Virus record (IMG/VR): IMGVR_UViG_3300033571_006244
Location: 1 to 43,939 of that record
Reading direction: 5' to 3' (one strand)
Source: a virus
Length of the DNA stretch: 43,939 nucleotides
Part shown: piece after piece, positions 15,291 to 22,914 of the stretch
Numbering within the stretch: position 1 is the first letter of the stretch
How the letters are laid out: each line of letters starts with the position of its first letter
The notes under the pieces: generated by a model
The model's database searches: none
What the model saw: the letters and a program-made list of their open reading frames with translations, nothing else
What the model was told of the DNA's origin: nothing
Made by a program: the position numbers and the translations under genes

Positions 15291-15365
15291 TGGAGCGGGC
15301 GATCGGGATCGAACCGACGACATTCTGCTTGGAAGGCAGAAGCTCTACCTCTGAGCTACACCCGC
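15291..15365 (-). tRNA. tRNA-Gly (anticodon UCC)
   Basis: A canonical 75-nt cloverleaf including encoded CCA. The acceptor is GCGGGTG/CGCCCGC, the D arm GCTC-AGAGGTA-GAGC, the anticodon arm TTCTGC-CTTCCAA-GCAGAA with anticodon TCC, and the T arm GTCGG-TTCGATC-CCGAT. Unlike the CUA tRNA, every element has ordinary length. It would read GGA/GGG glycine codons, GGA being common in AT-rich phage genes. Confidence 0.96.
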
Positions 15366-15427
15366 TTGTTTGTGTGGCTAACCGTGACCACACGCGGGAC
15401 TATTTACGGCGTCCAACCCGTTACTAT

Positions 15428-15760
15428 TTAACAATACACTAGGTTGATGCTTGCGTCAATATTATTATTTGACAGTGCCATTGCTATAGCCATAGGTTCG
15501 TAAAAGAATGTAATACGCTTTTGATTAATATGGTAAGGATGTGTGATTTTTTGATCCATTAATATGACTATTCCTGAACTAATTGTCTCTTGCAAATGAA
15601 ATGTCCAATTCTTGTATGATCTATCTAACATGATATTCATTGCTCGATTGGTCAGTCTAAATCCATGCACTTTATCAGGATTAAACCAAAACAGAGGATA
15701 CCCTTTATCTATTTCTTTTAATGACGGAATAACATCTTTGGCATATTGCGCCAACTCCAT
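15428..15760 (-). CDS. Phage protein, unknown function
   Basis: A 110-aa protein with a hydrophobic core and no signal peptide. GYPLFWFNPDKVHGFRLTNRAMNIM (about 20-44) and ITFFYEPMAIAMALSNNNI near the C-terminus look like a conserved phage family with no known function. The start at ATG 15760 lacks a clear ribosome binding site. The frame is open further upstream without another usual start codon, so the N-terminus is uncertain. The promoter of tRNA-Gly overlaps its last codons. Confidence 0.78.
   Translation of the reverse strand: MELAQYAKDVIPSLKEIDKGYPLFWFNPDKVHGFRLTNRAMNIMLDRSYKNWTFHLQETISSGIVILMDQKITHPYHINQKRITFFYEPMAIAMALSNNNIDASINLVYC
15431..15459 (-). promoter_or_regulatory. Promoter for tRNA-Gly and the VOC gene
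   Basis: TTGACG (15459-15454) and TATTGT (15436-15431), 17-base spacer, inside the 3' end of the gene at 15428-15760. The RNA would start near 15424, about 60 bases before the tRNA, and could continue into the VOC gene. Confidence 0.55.
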
Positions 15761-15780
15761 AGTCCAACTTACTTTGGTTC

Positions 15781-16077
15781 TTATGGCTTCATTGGAAATA
15801 TTTGTGATCCTTGATTTAATAGAACCACGGAAAATTTTGTTGTTTTAAATCTAGTATTGAGTTTCTTACAAAGATTGATTGCATGTCCGGGGTTTGAAAA
15901 TGATACTTTTTTATATTTTGGTCCTGGATACTGACTTATTAAACTTGCTGTTTTTAAATTAATAGGCTTTGCATCATAGTAAACAGCCCAAATGCCTTCA
16001 CTAGCCAAAACTTGGTCAGACTTAAAAGTTTTTTTATCTGTTTGTTCTAATAGAACGTTTGGTTTTGGTCTTGACAT
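15781..16077 (-). CDS. Small basic phage protein, unknown function
   Basis: A 98-aa basic protein. VLASEGIWAVYYDAKPINLKTAS and YPGPKYKKVSFSNPGHAINLCKKLN look strongly conserved, and the pattern resembles a small family I associate with T4-like marine phages. It has beta-strand and helix alternation, perhaps a nucleic-acid-binding fold. ATG 16077 follows GAGAGTTA, and a GATAAATA late-promoter-like motif sits 28 bases upstream. Function unknown. Confidence 0.82.
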   Translation of the reverse strand: MSRPKPNVLLEQTDKKTFKSDQVLASEGIWAVYYDAKPINLKTASLISQYPGPKYKKVSFSNPGHAINLCKKLNTRFKTTKFSVVLLNQGSQIFPMKP

Positions 16078-16105
16078 TAACTCTCGTTACTTGATTTACT
16101 AATAC

Positions 16106-16113
16106 TATTTATC
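16106..16113 (-). promoter_or_regulatory. Late-promoter-like GATAAATA
   Basis: GATAAATA on the minus strand, one base from the T4 late element TATAAATA, placed 28 bases before ATG 16077. T4-type late promoters need no -35 box. One short motif in AT-rich DNA can arise by chance. Confidence 0.4.
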
Positions 16114-16130
16114 TTATTAAAAATTAGGCT

Positions 16131-16364
16131 TTATTTTTTAAATGTGTCTCCAACAAGTTCAACTGTAATTTCGCCATTTTGTAAAGCTAAAGATTTAGCT
16201 TCAGCCAGTTGTGTTTCTAGTTGACGTAAACTTACAAACAAGTCTAAAATTTCTCCTTGTAAGTCTCTAACTTCTTTATATGTTAGCATAAGTTTACCAT
16301 CGCCAACAAGACTTTTTACACGTTGATTAAATTGTTGTATGTGATATCCACTAAATGTAGTCAT
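16131..16364 (-). CDS. Small helical phage protein, unknown function
   Basis: A 77-aa protein predicted mostly helical. The stretch LTYKEVRDLQGEILDLFVSLRQLETQLAEAKSLAL (about 26-60) is a likely coiled coil. It could be an assembly or transcription accessory factor, but no family is recognised. ATG 16364 has GAGATTAAACA upstream. It overlaps the end of the preceding gene by 14 bases; that gene ends in TAG, and readthrough of it would lengthen the overlap. Confidence 0.8.
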   Translation of the reverse strand: MTTFSGYHIQQFNQRVKSLVGDGKLMLTYKEVRDLQGEILDLFVSLRQLETQLAEAKSLALQNGEITVELVGDTFKK

Positions 16365-16818
16365 TGTTTAATCTCAACTGTTCCATCATTTCTAATTTTG
16401 TTTTAAAAGGGCCTTTAAATTCATAACGTTGCAGCGTGATTAATTTAGGACTAAAGCTCTTAACCCATCCGTGTTCAAATCTAATAATATAATATCCTGC
16501 ACAATGATAGCTATTGCTTTTTACAGTTTTGGTATATATTGGTAACTTACGTTCAACATGCCAGAGGGCATTATGTGGTGTATGTGCAGTTGGAAAATCG
16601 TAAACTTCCATTTCAGAATTTGGTTTGCTTGGCTTAGCCTTTTTATTAAAACTGACTTTATATCTAGCAGCCAATTCGTCTAAGTTTTTAAAGGTTTGAC
16701 TGTTATTACCAATAACAGCAACCACTGTGTCATTCTTTAGAGAAATAGTACCAACTCTCTCTCCAGTATCTTCTTCAAGTATCCAAAACTTGTTTTCTAC
16801 AATAGTCTTAGCTTTCAT
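16351..16818 (-). CDS. Phage protein ending in TAG, unknown function
   Basis: A 155-aa protein. The N-terminal 50 residues look like two beta hairpins (FWILEEDTGERVGTISLKNDTVVAVI). The middle has an aromatic patch (THTPHNALWHVERKLPIYTK, then YHCAGYYIIRFEHGW). Residues about 125-150 are basic and helical. The stop is TAG at 16351-16353. In frame after it come seven sense codons (WISHTTI) and then TAA, so suppression by the CUA tRNA would add eight residues. ATG 16818 is preceded by AGGTTGCTAAC. Function unknown. Confidence 0.82.
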   Translation of the reverse strand: MKAKTIVENKFWILEEDTGERVGTISLKNDTVVAVIGNNSQTFKNLDELAARYKVSFNKKAKPSKPNSEMEVYDFPTAHTPHNALWHVERKLPIYTKTVKSNSYHCAGYYIIRFEHGWVKSFSPKLITLQRYEFKGPFKTKLEMMEQLRLNNDYI

Positions 16819-16819
16819 G

Positions 16820-17038
16820 TTAGCAACCTACATCTTGATCAGTTTCAGGCACAGGTTTATCATCTTCTAATTTCTTATTTGTTAGTGTAAAAGAACCGTT
16901 ATTGTTGTCAATCCAAAACAAATCGGTACCTTCTGACCAACCCATTTGTGCTAACAGATCAACTGGCAGTGGTAACACAAGTTCGCCTGTGTCCTTGTCT
17001 TCTTCTATTTGTACAGTCCAACTATGAGGATTAATCAT
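16820..17038 (-). CDS. AbrB/MazE-type swapped-hairpin protein
   Basis: A 72-aa protein. Residues about 7-55 (WTVQIEEDKDTGELVLPLPVDLLAQMGWSEGTDLFW, then a strand with FTLTNKK) fit the SpoVT/AbrB swapped-hairpin DNA-binding domain: a strand, an LPLP...L turn, then a G.K/E-GD-like second strand. Such domains dimerise, and act as transcription regulators or as antitoxins. No toxin partner is adjacent, so a regulatory role in the phage is more likely. ATG 17038 overlaps the stop upstream in TAATG. Confidence 0.75.
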   Translation of the reverse strand: MINPHSWTVQIEEDKDTGELVLPLPVDLLAQMGWSEGTDLFWIDNNNGSFTLTNKKLEDDKPVPETDQDVGC

Positions 17039-17241
17039 TAATACATCTCCAACGGCACATTCTTATCAACAGATTTTCCAGTCCAATGATCTATTGTAAC
17101 ACAAACTTTTTTATATCCTAATTCATCTGGCTTAGATATTTTAGCGTTTTGACACTCGATAACTGTTGGATAAGGTATAGCAACTTTGTCCAAATAATGT
17201 CCTAAAGGATCCATTAAGAATATAATCATCATTGCTTTCAT
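17038..17241 (-). CDS. Small phage protein, unknown function
   Basis: A 67-aa protein. The start MKAMMIIFLMDPLGHYLDK is hydrophobic but too short for a secure membrane or signal segment. The rest has a beta-rich pattern with several lysines (KKVCVTIDHWTGKSVDKNV). It is coupled to the cupin-like gene upstream (ATGA at 17238-17241) and to the AbrB-like gene downstream. No function can be given. Confidence 0.75.
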   Translation of the reverse strand: MKAMMIIFLMDPLGHYLDKVAIPYPTVIECQNAKISKPDELGYKKVCVTIDHWTGKSVDKNVPLEMY

Positions 17242-17675
17242 TTTGAAACTTTTCTCATCTTAAAATATTCATCAAATGGAATCCAAGTGCCATCTTTTAC
17301 AAAACCCCAATCTCTAACTTGAGGTCCAGGAAAAAACAAAGTCCAACATTCTGAAACATTAGGATCTAACTCAACACGATGTAATGCTCGAGATCTAGCA
17401 AAATTGATATAACCTGGACCTCGCCAAAATTTTCCCTTAGGAGTATGTTCCCAATAACCGCCTTTTAAAATTACAGTAATAAAAGGCCATGGATGATCAT
17501 GCAGATCATCTGGATCACTTTTTAAAAATCTATGCAAAAAAATATTAAAAGGAAAATGTTTCCTATCTTTAAGAAAAATATAGTATCTTTCAAGATAGGG
17601 TTCATTTTCAGTTCTGTCTAGAATTAATCTAAACCTGTCATTTTTCCTGCACCAATCAGTAATAAGTTTAAGCAT
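17238..17675 (-). CDS. Cupin-fold protein
   Basis: A 145-aa protein with a cupin-like double-stranded beta helix. LHDHPWPFITVILKGGYWEHTP (about 56-77) carries the HxH pair and the Gly-Tyr-Trp-Glu-His segment of cupin motif 1. RSRALHRVEL (about 93-102) supplies the motif 2 histidine. Three or four histidines could bind a metal. Substrate is unknown. The N-terminal NDRFRLILDRTENEPYLERYYIF may be a substrate lid. The gene starts at ATG 17675 and overlaps the exonuclease stop by 8 bases. Confidence 0.85.
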   Translation of the reverse strand: MLKLITDWCRKNDRFRLILDRTENEPYLERYYIFLKDRKHFPFNIFLHRFLKSDPDDLHDHPWPFITVILKGGYWEHTPKGKFWRGPGYINFARSRALHRVELDPNVSECWTLFFPGPQVRDWGFVKDGTWIPFDEYFKMRKVSK

Positions 17676-18669
17676 GAACTAAATCCTTAGGCAAGGGTTT
17701 GCTTAGAATTTCTGCAATTTGTTGTGCGCTTTGACTCATACGTTCTAGTTCAAACTTACCGCAAAACTTTAGAAACTTTGCGCCAACCATTGGCACTTGC
17801 TTGGGAGTAAGTCCAAGTAAGTATTCATCAATACGAGCTTTGACATCATCAGGTTGGCAAGTAAGATCAATCAATGTACGATTACGTTCATAGCAGTCTA
17901 GCACACGATGTTCAACACCTTCATGATCTGTCCACCGCTGTAGCATCATGTTATTCCACGCATAACCTTTCTTATCTCGATCTTCAAATGCTTCTAGCAA
18001 CCCAATCTTTTTAGCTGAACCTTTAGTTCGAACTCCTGGATAGGCGCTGAAAACATTATCAGTTGGATCGCCACGCATGATCTTTTCAAAAAGTATCCAT
18101 TTAGGATCTCCAGGCACCTTATGCTCTTTAGTTTTTTTGTCAACAACAGGCTTGCCTTTGTCATCAAAGAAACCTTCTAGTGTAATAACCTGGTTAGTGA
18201 CACCATTTTCAATAGTTACGTTGGGTGCAAGAAGCTGATAAAAGTCACTGTCAGTGCTGCAAATAATGTGATCATCGTTAGGATGGAGAGCAATCCATCT
18301 AGCGATGAGATCATCAGCCTCAGCAGTGTCACAACGAGCAACAGTAGCGCAAGTGTTGCTATCAAGCCACTTAACAAACTCATCATATGTCTCCCAAAAC
18401 AGCTTATCTTCTTCTGCCTGTGACTTACTCATTGCGTCTTTGGCTTCTTGCCTATTGCGCTTGTAAGTAGCAGTATGATCCTTGCGCCAACTACGAGCTT
18501 CAAGGCAAAAGATAACATGATCGGGCTTGTGACTGCGATAAGTTTTTAAAAGTGCATTGAATGTAATGTGGAGACTCATACCCACTTTGCTCCAACTGTC
18601 TGCTCCGCGAGCAGCCACATGACGAGCGCGAAAGAACATATTGGCAGTATCAACAAGTAAATATTTCAT
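17668..18669 (-). CDS. rnh: 5'-3' exonuclease / RNase H, FEN-PIN family (T4 Rnh-like)
   Basis: A 333-aa flap/5' exonuclease that removes RNA primers from lagging-strand fragments, as T4 RNase H (305 aa) does. The acidic metal-binding cluster is visible: D7 in LLVDTAN, DTAEADDLIA (about 119-128), STDSDFYQLL (about 143-152), and RGDPTDNVFSAYPGV (about 204-218), with the helix-hairpin-helix KGSAKKIG after it. It would work with the polymerase and clamp encoded at 34571-38839. There is no ribosome binding site: the ATG at 18669 lies 6 bases after a -10 box, so the message may be leaderless. Confidence 0.92.
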   Translation of the reverse strand: MKYLLVDTANMFFRARHVAARGADSWSKVGMSLHITFNALLKTYRSHKPDHVIFCLEARSWRKDHTATYKRNRQEAKDAMSKSQAEEDKLFWETYDEFVKWLDSNTCATVARCDTAEADDLIARWIALHPNDDHIICSTDSDFYQLLAPNVTIENGVTNQVITLEGFFDDKGKPVVDKKTKEHKVPGDPKWILFEKIMRGDPTDNVFSAYPGVRTKGSAKKIGLLEAFEDRDKKGYAWNNMMLQRWTDHEGVEHRVLDCYERNRTLIDLTCQPDDVKARIDEYLLGLTPKQVPMVGAKFLKFCGKFELERMSQSAQQIAEILSKPLPKDLVHA

Positions 18670-18675
18670 ATTATT

Positions 18676-18704
18676 AATATATGCTACTATTAATAGAATG
18701 TCAA
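18676..18704 (-). promoter_or_regulatory. Promoter for the exonuclease, predicted leaderless
   Basis: TTGACA (18704-18699) and TATATT (18681-18676), 17-base spacer. Six bases (AATAAT) separate the -10 box from ATG 18669, so transcription should begin at about the A of the start codon. Confidence 0.65.
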
Positions 18705-18710
18705 CATGAT

Positions 18711-19139
18711 TTAAGAAACTTCAGTCTTACCATCACCTAAATTTTTTCTAGTAACTAGATTAGCATCTATGGCAGATTTTGGAGTTAAGTTAGCTCCCTG
18801 AAATTGATTATCCGCGATAGTTCTACAAACATCATTGATCCATTGATCTATTATTTCTTCTTCAGAAGAACCTCTATACCCATGTTTCCTTAACAGGTCA
18901 ATAAACTCACTATTCCAATCTAATTCAATACTACCTAGTTTTGGATTATTTGGATCAAACTCAAATTTAAGAACATCAACCTTTGGTTCAATTTTTTCTT
19001 TTTTTAATTTAGGCTTGCGTTTTGATTTAGTTTTAGGCTTGCTATGTTCACCTTGACTAATTAGCATCGAAGGTACTTCTTCTTTTGATGCAAGTGCTTG
19101 TTTTTTAGGAAGAATACCTTTGATTAAATTCCAAATCAT
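18711..19139 (-). CDS. Phage protein with basic linker, unknown function
   Basis: A 142-aa protein. Residues about 30-50 are strongly basic (KPKTKSKRKPKLKKEK). The C-terminal part (about 60-125) is compact and helical: DPNNPKLGSIELDWNSEFIDLLRKHGYRG then EEEIIDQWINDVCRTI. This looks conserved and resembles a small phage family without known function. The basic stretch may bind nucleic acid or act as a flexible linker. ATG 19139 overlaps the upstream stop in TAATG. Confidence 0.82.
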   Translation of the reverse strand: MIWNLIKGILPKKQALASKEEVPSMLISQGEHSKPKTKSKRKPKLKKEKIEPKVDVLKFEFDPNNPKLGSIELDWNSEFIDLLRKHGYRGSSEEEIIDQWINDVCRTIADNQFQGANLTPKSAIDANLVTRKNLGDGKTEVS

Positions 19140-19477
19140 TAATTACAAACCTCTATATCTCTAAGTCCAATATATCTGCCTCGACGATCCCAAACTTCTT
19201 GAGTTTCGATCCAACAATATCTATTATTATAATAATAAGTACCTGCGCCTAATGCACCTAGTGCCAATCCTCCAACTGCATAAGGTACCCAATTCCTATT
19301 AGGTCTTGAATAATGTCTAATTGGAGGAGCTACATGCCTAATAGGAGGAGCTACATAACGGTGTACGCGAACATCTCGTCTTTGATATCCACGATGGTCC
19401 CTATATTGAGCAAAACTTTGGGTAGATATCAAAGTTAAAGTTGCAAAAACACCTAACAATAACAGTAGTTTACGCAT
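19139..19477 (-). CDS. Exported glycine-zipper protein
   Basis: A 112-aa secreted protein. MRKLLLLLGVFATLTLISTQSFAQ is a clean Sec signal peptide, with cleavage expected after SFA. The mature part is Arg/Tyr/His rich, with two VAPPIRHxxPP-like repeats (about 46-60). A glycine-zipper-like segment, VGGLALGALGAGTYYY (about 74-89), could insert in a membrane. It ends with two cysteines (YCWIETQEVW, then EVCN). The start is ATG 19477, with AAAGGAGGCTACG before it. A phage-made periplasmic or outer-membrane protein could alter the host envelope. Confidence 0.87.
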   Translation of the reverse strand: MRKLLLLLGVFATLTLISTQSFAQYRDHRGYQRRDVRVHRYVAPPIRHVAPPIRHYSRPNRNWVPYAVGGLALGALGAGTYYYNNRYCWIETQEVWDRRGRYIGLRDIEVCN

Positions 19478-19501
19478 CGTAGCCTCCTTTGGACTAAGTT
19501 T

Positions 19502-19529
19502 ATAATACATTATTTAATGTATTTGTCAA
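19502..19529 (-). promoter_or_regulatory. Promoter for the exported glycine-zipper protein
   Basis: TTGACA (19529-19524) and TATTAT (19507-19502), 16-base spacer. The -35 box overlaps the stop codon of queE (19526-19528). Confidence 0.7.
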
Positions 19530-20362
19530 GTACCCCATGCATTCTTCCATAATTGTACTTGTAATCTTGGAGTATAACGCCATCCATTTTGCATAGCCAA
19601 ATCAGCTACCCAACGCTCGTTTTCATCATAGTGTTTGGTTGTGCCACCTGCTGGCATTAGATATACTGGAATGTCAATTCCTGCTGCATTGTACTCGTCA
19701 ACGGCACGGCATACATCTTCGTAGTCGTCTTGATTGCTAACTACCCATTTAAAGTATGCTTCACCAACTTCAATATAATCCTTAACAACATCGGGCTTAA
19801 TAGCATCAATCCATGCTTCGCCACTACTAGGCAATTTGCTGCTGATACTGAATGTAGTTTGGTAAGGCGCAATATCTAAATAATCAAATAGATCATCGTG
19901 TAATTTTTGAGTACCATTAGTTTCAAAAGTTATATTTGAAAGATTCATATCTTTAGATTCAATTTCGTCAAACAATTCAATATAACTGCGTTGCCAACCC
20001 AGTAAAGGTTCGCCGCCGGTTAGAATTAAATGCTTGTCCTTGCCATATGTGCCCATTGGTAACAATGTTTGCATACGATCAGTAATCTGTTCGATAGTCA
20101 TAGTTGGACTAAGATGCTTGAACCTAACATCCCAACTAGCATAGCTATCGCAGCCAGTATGAACAAGCGGCAAGCTATCATAAGTCTTATAGTCATCGGG
20201 ATTGATATTAAGTCGCTCTTCACTTCGCTGCCCACGTGGCATAGAAAACCCAGGACACTGAAAGTTACAACCAAAAACTCTAAGGAAAATACTAGGCGTT
20301 CCAAGATACTGGCCCTCTCCTTGCAGTGAATAAAATAATTCTGCTACTTTAATTTTAGTCAT
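19526..20362 (-). CDS. queE: 7-carboxy-7-deazaguanine synthase QueE (radical SAM)
   Basis: A 278-aa radical SAM enzyme that turns carboxy-tetrahydropterin into 7-carboxy-7-deazaguanine, the third step to preQ0. FYSLQGEGQYLGTPSIFLR is the QueE opening. The cluster cysteines are unusually spaced: GCNFQCPGF gives two, and the third is probably in HTGCDSYASWD about 45 residues later, instead of a compact CxxxCxxC. This insertion is, from memory, usual in phage QueE. LILTGGEPLL (about residue 115) binds SAM. ATG 20362 overlaps the Rieske gene stop. Confidence 0.93.
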   Translation of the reverse strand: MTKIKVAELFYSLQGEGQYLGTPSIFLRVFGCNFQCPGFSMPRGQRSEERLNINPDDYKTYDSLPLVHTGCDSYASWDVRFKHLSPTMTIEQITDRMQTLLPMGTYGKDKHLILTGGEPLLGWQRSYIELFDEIESKDMNLSNITFETNGTQKLHDDLFDYLDIAPYQTTFSISSKLPSSGEAWIDAIKPDVVKDYIEVGEAYFKWVVSNQDDYEDVCRAVDEYNAAGIDIPVYLMPAGGTTKHYDENERWVADLAMQNGWRYTPRLQVQLWKNAWGT

Positions 20363-21573
20363 TTAACTCTTTTCCTTGCCTCTTCTAGAAAATCAATTTC
20401 TTTAGATATCAATAACTGCATTTGCCAAGTTTTTTGATGACTTGGATCTTGCCCAGGGGGTTTACTATTACTTTTTGCAGCTTTTAATAACATCTTACGT
20501 GCTATTATAATGGCATTATCAGACCCACACAAGTTTTCTTTTGTTCTATCTACTAGATATCCCATGCTTTCTTGTAGTGATCGATCCTGAAGTTGAATAG
20601 TTTGAATGCCAGTTGCAGTATGTCCCATTGCTTGATTTTCTCTATCAATTTGATATTCGTTGCTTTTATTTGCAACAGGAATATCTGTGCCAGGAATGTT
20701 TTTAACATGTACACTGCGATTAAACCCAGCTACTTCACTTTCAGAAAATGGCCTAGTAGGATGATGATCAGTAGTCCATACCATTGTAGTTTTATCGTCG
20801 ATCGGCACCCAAAATCTGCCAGACACTGGTCCGCCATATCTAACAGCTACTCCAATATATGAAGGAAGCACCCATGGATTTACACGCCAAAAATATTGAT
20901 TGTCTCTAGCATCTCGACGTACACCATTCACAATACCAAATTCAGTTTCCCTTACATCATAAACAGGATGATGATCGCCAATACCATCAAAATGAGGTTC
21001 TGCAAACAAATCGCCGCGATGAAGGAATAAAACATGTTCTGGATCAATGTTGCCTTCCAATGCCTGCAACCAATGACAGTCTTGCATACTCTTACTGATA
21101 TATGTGTGGTCTTCAGGTAAATTGCAAACATCCCAGCCTGGTAAAGGAGGCTGTTGGGAAGTATCTCCTAGATATGCCCAAATTGCTTTACCTAGCTGTA
21201 CTGCTGGATAACTTTTAATTTTAATTTTCTGAGCAAATGCTGGATTATTTTTTTCAAAGGGAACTTCTACGCAGTTTCCATCTACATCAAATTTCCAGCC
21301 ATGGTATCCGCATCGAATACCGCACTGTTCATTTCTACCATAAAATAATGAAACTCGTCTGTGAGGACAGAATTCTTCTAACAGTCCTAATTTACCATTG
21401 GTGTCTCTAAAAAGTATTAGTTTTTCTCCGAGTATTCTTATTCTAATTGGAGCACTGTCAGGATTAGAAACTTCTGAAGTCAATGCTACAGGCCACCAAT
21501 ACCGACGTAGTAAATCGCCCATTGGTGTACCAGCATCGATTTCACTTAGTATTTTTGCATCTTCTGTATTCAA
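20359..21573 (-). CDS. Rieske non-haem iron oxygenase, phthalate-dioxygenase-like
   Basis: A 404-aa Rieske oxygenase alpha-subunit-like enzyme. The 2Fe-2S site is intact: CPH (C69, H71) and CGYHGW (C88, H91). The mononuclear iron site is suggested by EGNIDPEHVLFLHR (N175, D177, H180, H185). GTPMGDLLRRYWWPVAL at the N-terminus matches the phthalate 4,5-dioxygenase/vanillate demethylase branch. Such enzymes hydroxylate or demethylate aromatic rings and need a reductase, which is not in the window. It starts at TTG 21573, since no other start fits the family. It overlaps both neighbours by 4 bases, lying between the SDR and QueE, so it belongs to the deazaguanine operon. It might oxidise a 7-deazaguanine intermediate or a host aromatic compound. 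Confidence 0.92.
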   Translation of the reverse strand: MNTEDAKILSEIDAGTPMGDLLRRYWWPVALTSEVSNPDSAPIRIRILGEKLILFRDTNGKLGLLEEFCPHRRVSLFYGRNEQCGIRCGYHGWKFDVDGNCVEVPFEKNNPAFAQKIKIKSYPAVQLGKAIWAYLGDTSQQPPLPGWDVCNLPEDHTYISKSMQDCHWLQALEGNIDPEHVLFLHRGDLFAEPHFDGIGDHHPVYDVRETEFGIVNGVRRDARDNQYFWRVNPWVLPSYIGVAVRYGGPVSGRFWVPIDDKTTMVWTTDHHPTRPFSESEVAGFNRSVHVKNIPGTDIPVANKSNEYQIDRENQAMGHTATGIQTIQLQDRSLQESMGYLVDRTKENLCGSDNAIIIARKMLLKAAKSNSKPPGQDPSHQKTWQMQLLISKEIDFLEEARKRVK

Positions 21574-22322
21574 TGTAATGCCACTCCCCCTGATATATCA
21601 AAACAAGATCCAGTAATATGACTAGCTTGATCTGAAATTAAAAACGAAATTGCATTTGCTACATCATGTGGACTAGTTACTCTGCCTAAGGGACTAATTT
21701 TAGTATTAATAGGTGCGGTATCTGGGTTCCATCTACTTTGTGTAAATCCTGGCAACACACAATTTGCTCTAATATTATATTCACCAACTTCTTGTGCAAT
21801 AGTTTTAGTAAAAGCCAAAACAGCAGCCTTGCTTGCACTATATGCTGCCATTTTAGGATATCCTGTAAAGGCAGCACCAGACACAATATTAATAATATTT
21901 CCTTGCTTTCGTTCTATCATATGGGGTAAAACTGCTCGAGTAGTGTTAACTACACCATTAAAATTAGCAGCCATAGTCCAATCGAAATCTTCTCTACTAG
22001 TTTTAATAAACACATCTCGTTCAGGTTGTACTTGCGCAATTGATTTGTGAGGAATTCCGCCTGCTACATTAATCACTGCATCAATTTGACCGTGATTGTC
22101 TAATACTTTAGTAAACAAAGCATCAATACTTGCACTGTCAATAACATCAACTACACCAGCAAAAACAGATCCTGGTCTTGTCAATGCGTCAACAACACCG
22201 TCTACTTTATCAAAGCTTCTTCCACATAGAACTACTTTCCAATTTTCATCCAAAAGTTTAATTGCAGTTGCTCTGCTGATCCAACTTGTTGCTCCAGTTA
22301 TAATTGCAATTTTGCTTGTCAT
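21570..22322 (-). CDS. Short-chain dehydrogenase/reductase with altered glycine motif
   Basis: A 250-aa classical SDR. The catalytic parts are intact: NVAGG, S in NIVSGAA (about 137), and YSASK (about 150-154). The cofactor loop is odd: the usual TGxxxGIG reads TGATSWISRA, with W and S where the two later glycines normally stand. That should affect NAD(P) pyrophosphate binding. The start is ATG 22322, with GAGGGGTAAA before it, one base after the queD stop; the longer frame into queD is a shadow. In aromatic catabolism an SDR follows a Rieske dioxygenase to oxidise the cis-diol. Here the two are coupled, which suggests they act in turn. Confidence 0.88.
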   Translation of the reverse strand: MTSKIAIITGATSWISRATAIKLLDENWKVVLCGRSFDKVDGVVDALTRPGSVFAGVVDVIDSASIDALFTKVLDNHGQIDAVINVAGGIPHKSIAQVQPERDVFIKTSREDFDWTMAANFNGVVNTTRAVLPHMIERKQGNIINIVSGAAFTGYPKMAAYSASKAAVLAFTKTIAQEVGEYNIRANCVLPGFTQSRWNPDTAPINTKISPLGRVTSPHDVANAISFLISDQASHITGSCFDISGGVALH

Positions 22323-22323
22323 T

Positions 22324-22839
22324 TTACCCCTCGTAGATTGCGCTGTTGCCAGCATGTTCGAATACTTCGGCACTTTTAAGACGCACAGATTTACCGATAG
22401 GATAACGTCCGCCTGTGTTCTTATACTGTTCTAATAAATTGTCCATTGCATCATAGCACATCTTAGCAAACATTTCACAGCCTACCCCTGGCACAATACG
22501 TAAATCACATAATGCACCTCGCTCATGCGGTTTACCTTTTGAAATACCTTCATAACCAATTTTGTTCATTTGCTCGAAGAAAGCTAGATGAGGATCATCT
22601 GCGGCAATAATTAACGTATGATCAAACATTGTGTCAGCCCATTCTTTGAATGCTTTTAGTCCACCAAAGTCCATTACCCAATTTCGATCATCTAGCGTTT
22701 CACTTTCAAATATTAATTTAATTCCAATACTATAGCCATGTAATGTAGAACAATGACTATGGGTAGCTCTCCATTGACGAAAACAGCAGCTTAGGCCACG
22801 ATCAGTACCGTAAGTTTTAGTAGAATAGAATTTTGCCAT
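22324..22839 (-). CDS. queD: 6-carboxy-5,6,7,8-tetrahydropterin synthase QueD
   Basis: A 171-aa tunnelling-fold protein (6-pyruvoyl-tetrahydropterin synthase family) making carboxy-tetrahydropterin from dihydroneopterin triphosphate. HSHCSTLHGYSI (about 27-38) has the zinc histidines and the catalytic cysteine. WVMDFGGLKAFKEW follows, and TMFDHTLIIAADDP holds the catalytic Asp-His. EVFEHAGNSA near the end has the substrate-binding Glu. HGY in place of HGH is, from memory, common in phage versions. The start ATG 22839 follows AAGGAGATATCA. It sits between FolE and the SDR/Rieske/QueE run. Confidence 0.92.
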   Translation of the reverse strand: MAKFYSTKTYGTDRGLSCCFRQWRATHSHCSTLHGYSIGIKLIFESETLDDRNWVMDFGGLKAFKEWADTMFDHTLIIAADDPHLAFFEQMNKIGYEGISKGKPHERGALCDLRIVPGVGCEMFAKMCYDAMDNLLEQYKNTGGRYPIGKSVRLKSAEVFEHAGNSAIYEG

Positions 22840-22914
22840 TGATATCTCCTTTTGAATAGCAATGACATGCAGAATGTTTAAAGAGGGATGAATGCCTAGT
22901 CCTCGTTGAGATCA

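Noticed and set aside
16820-17038. Toxin-antitoxin module with the AbrB/MazE-like protein
   Set aside because: Neither neighbour looks like a MazF, VapC or similar toxin.
19526-20362. QueE as a broken radical SAM enzyme because the CxxxCxxC is interrupted
   Set aside because: The insertion between the cysteines matches what I recall of phage QueE proteins, and the other motifs are intact.
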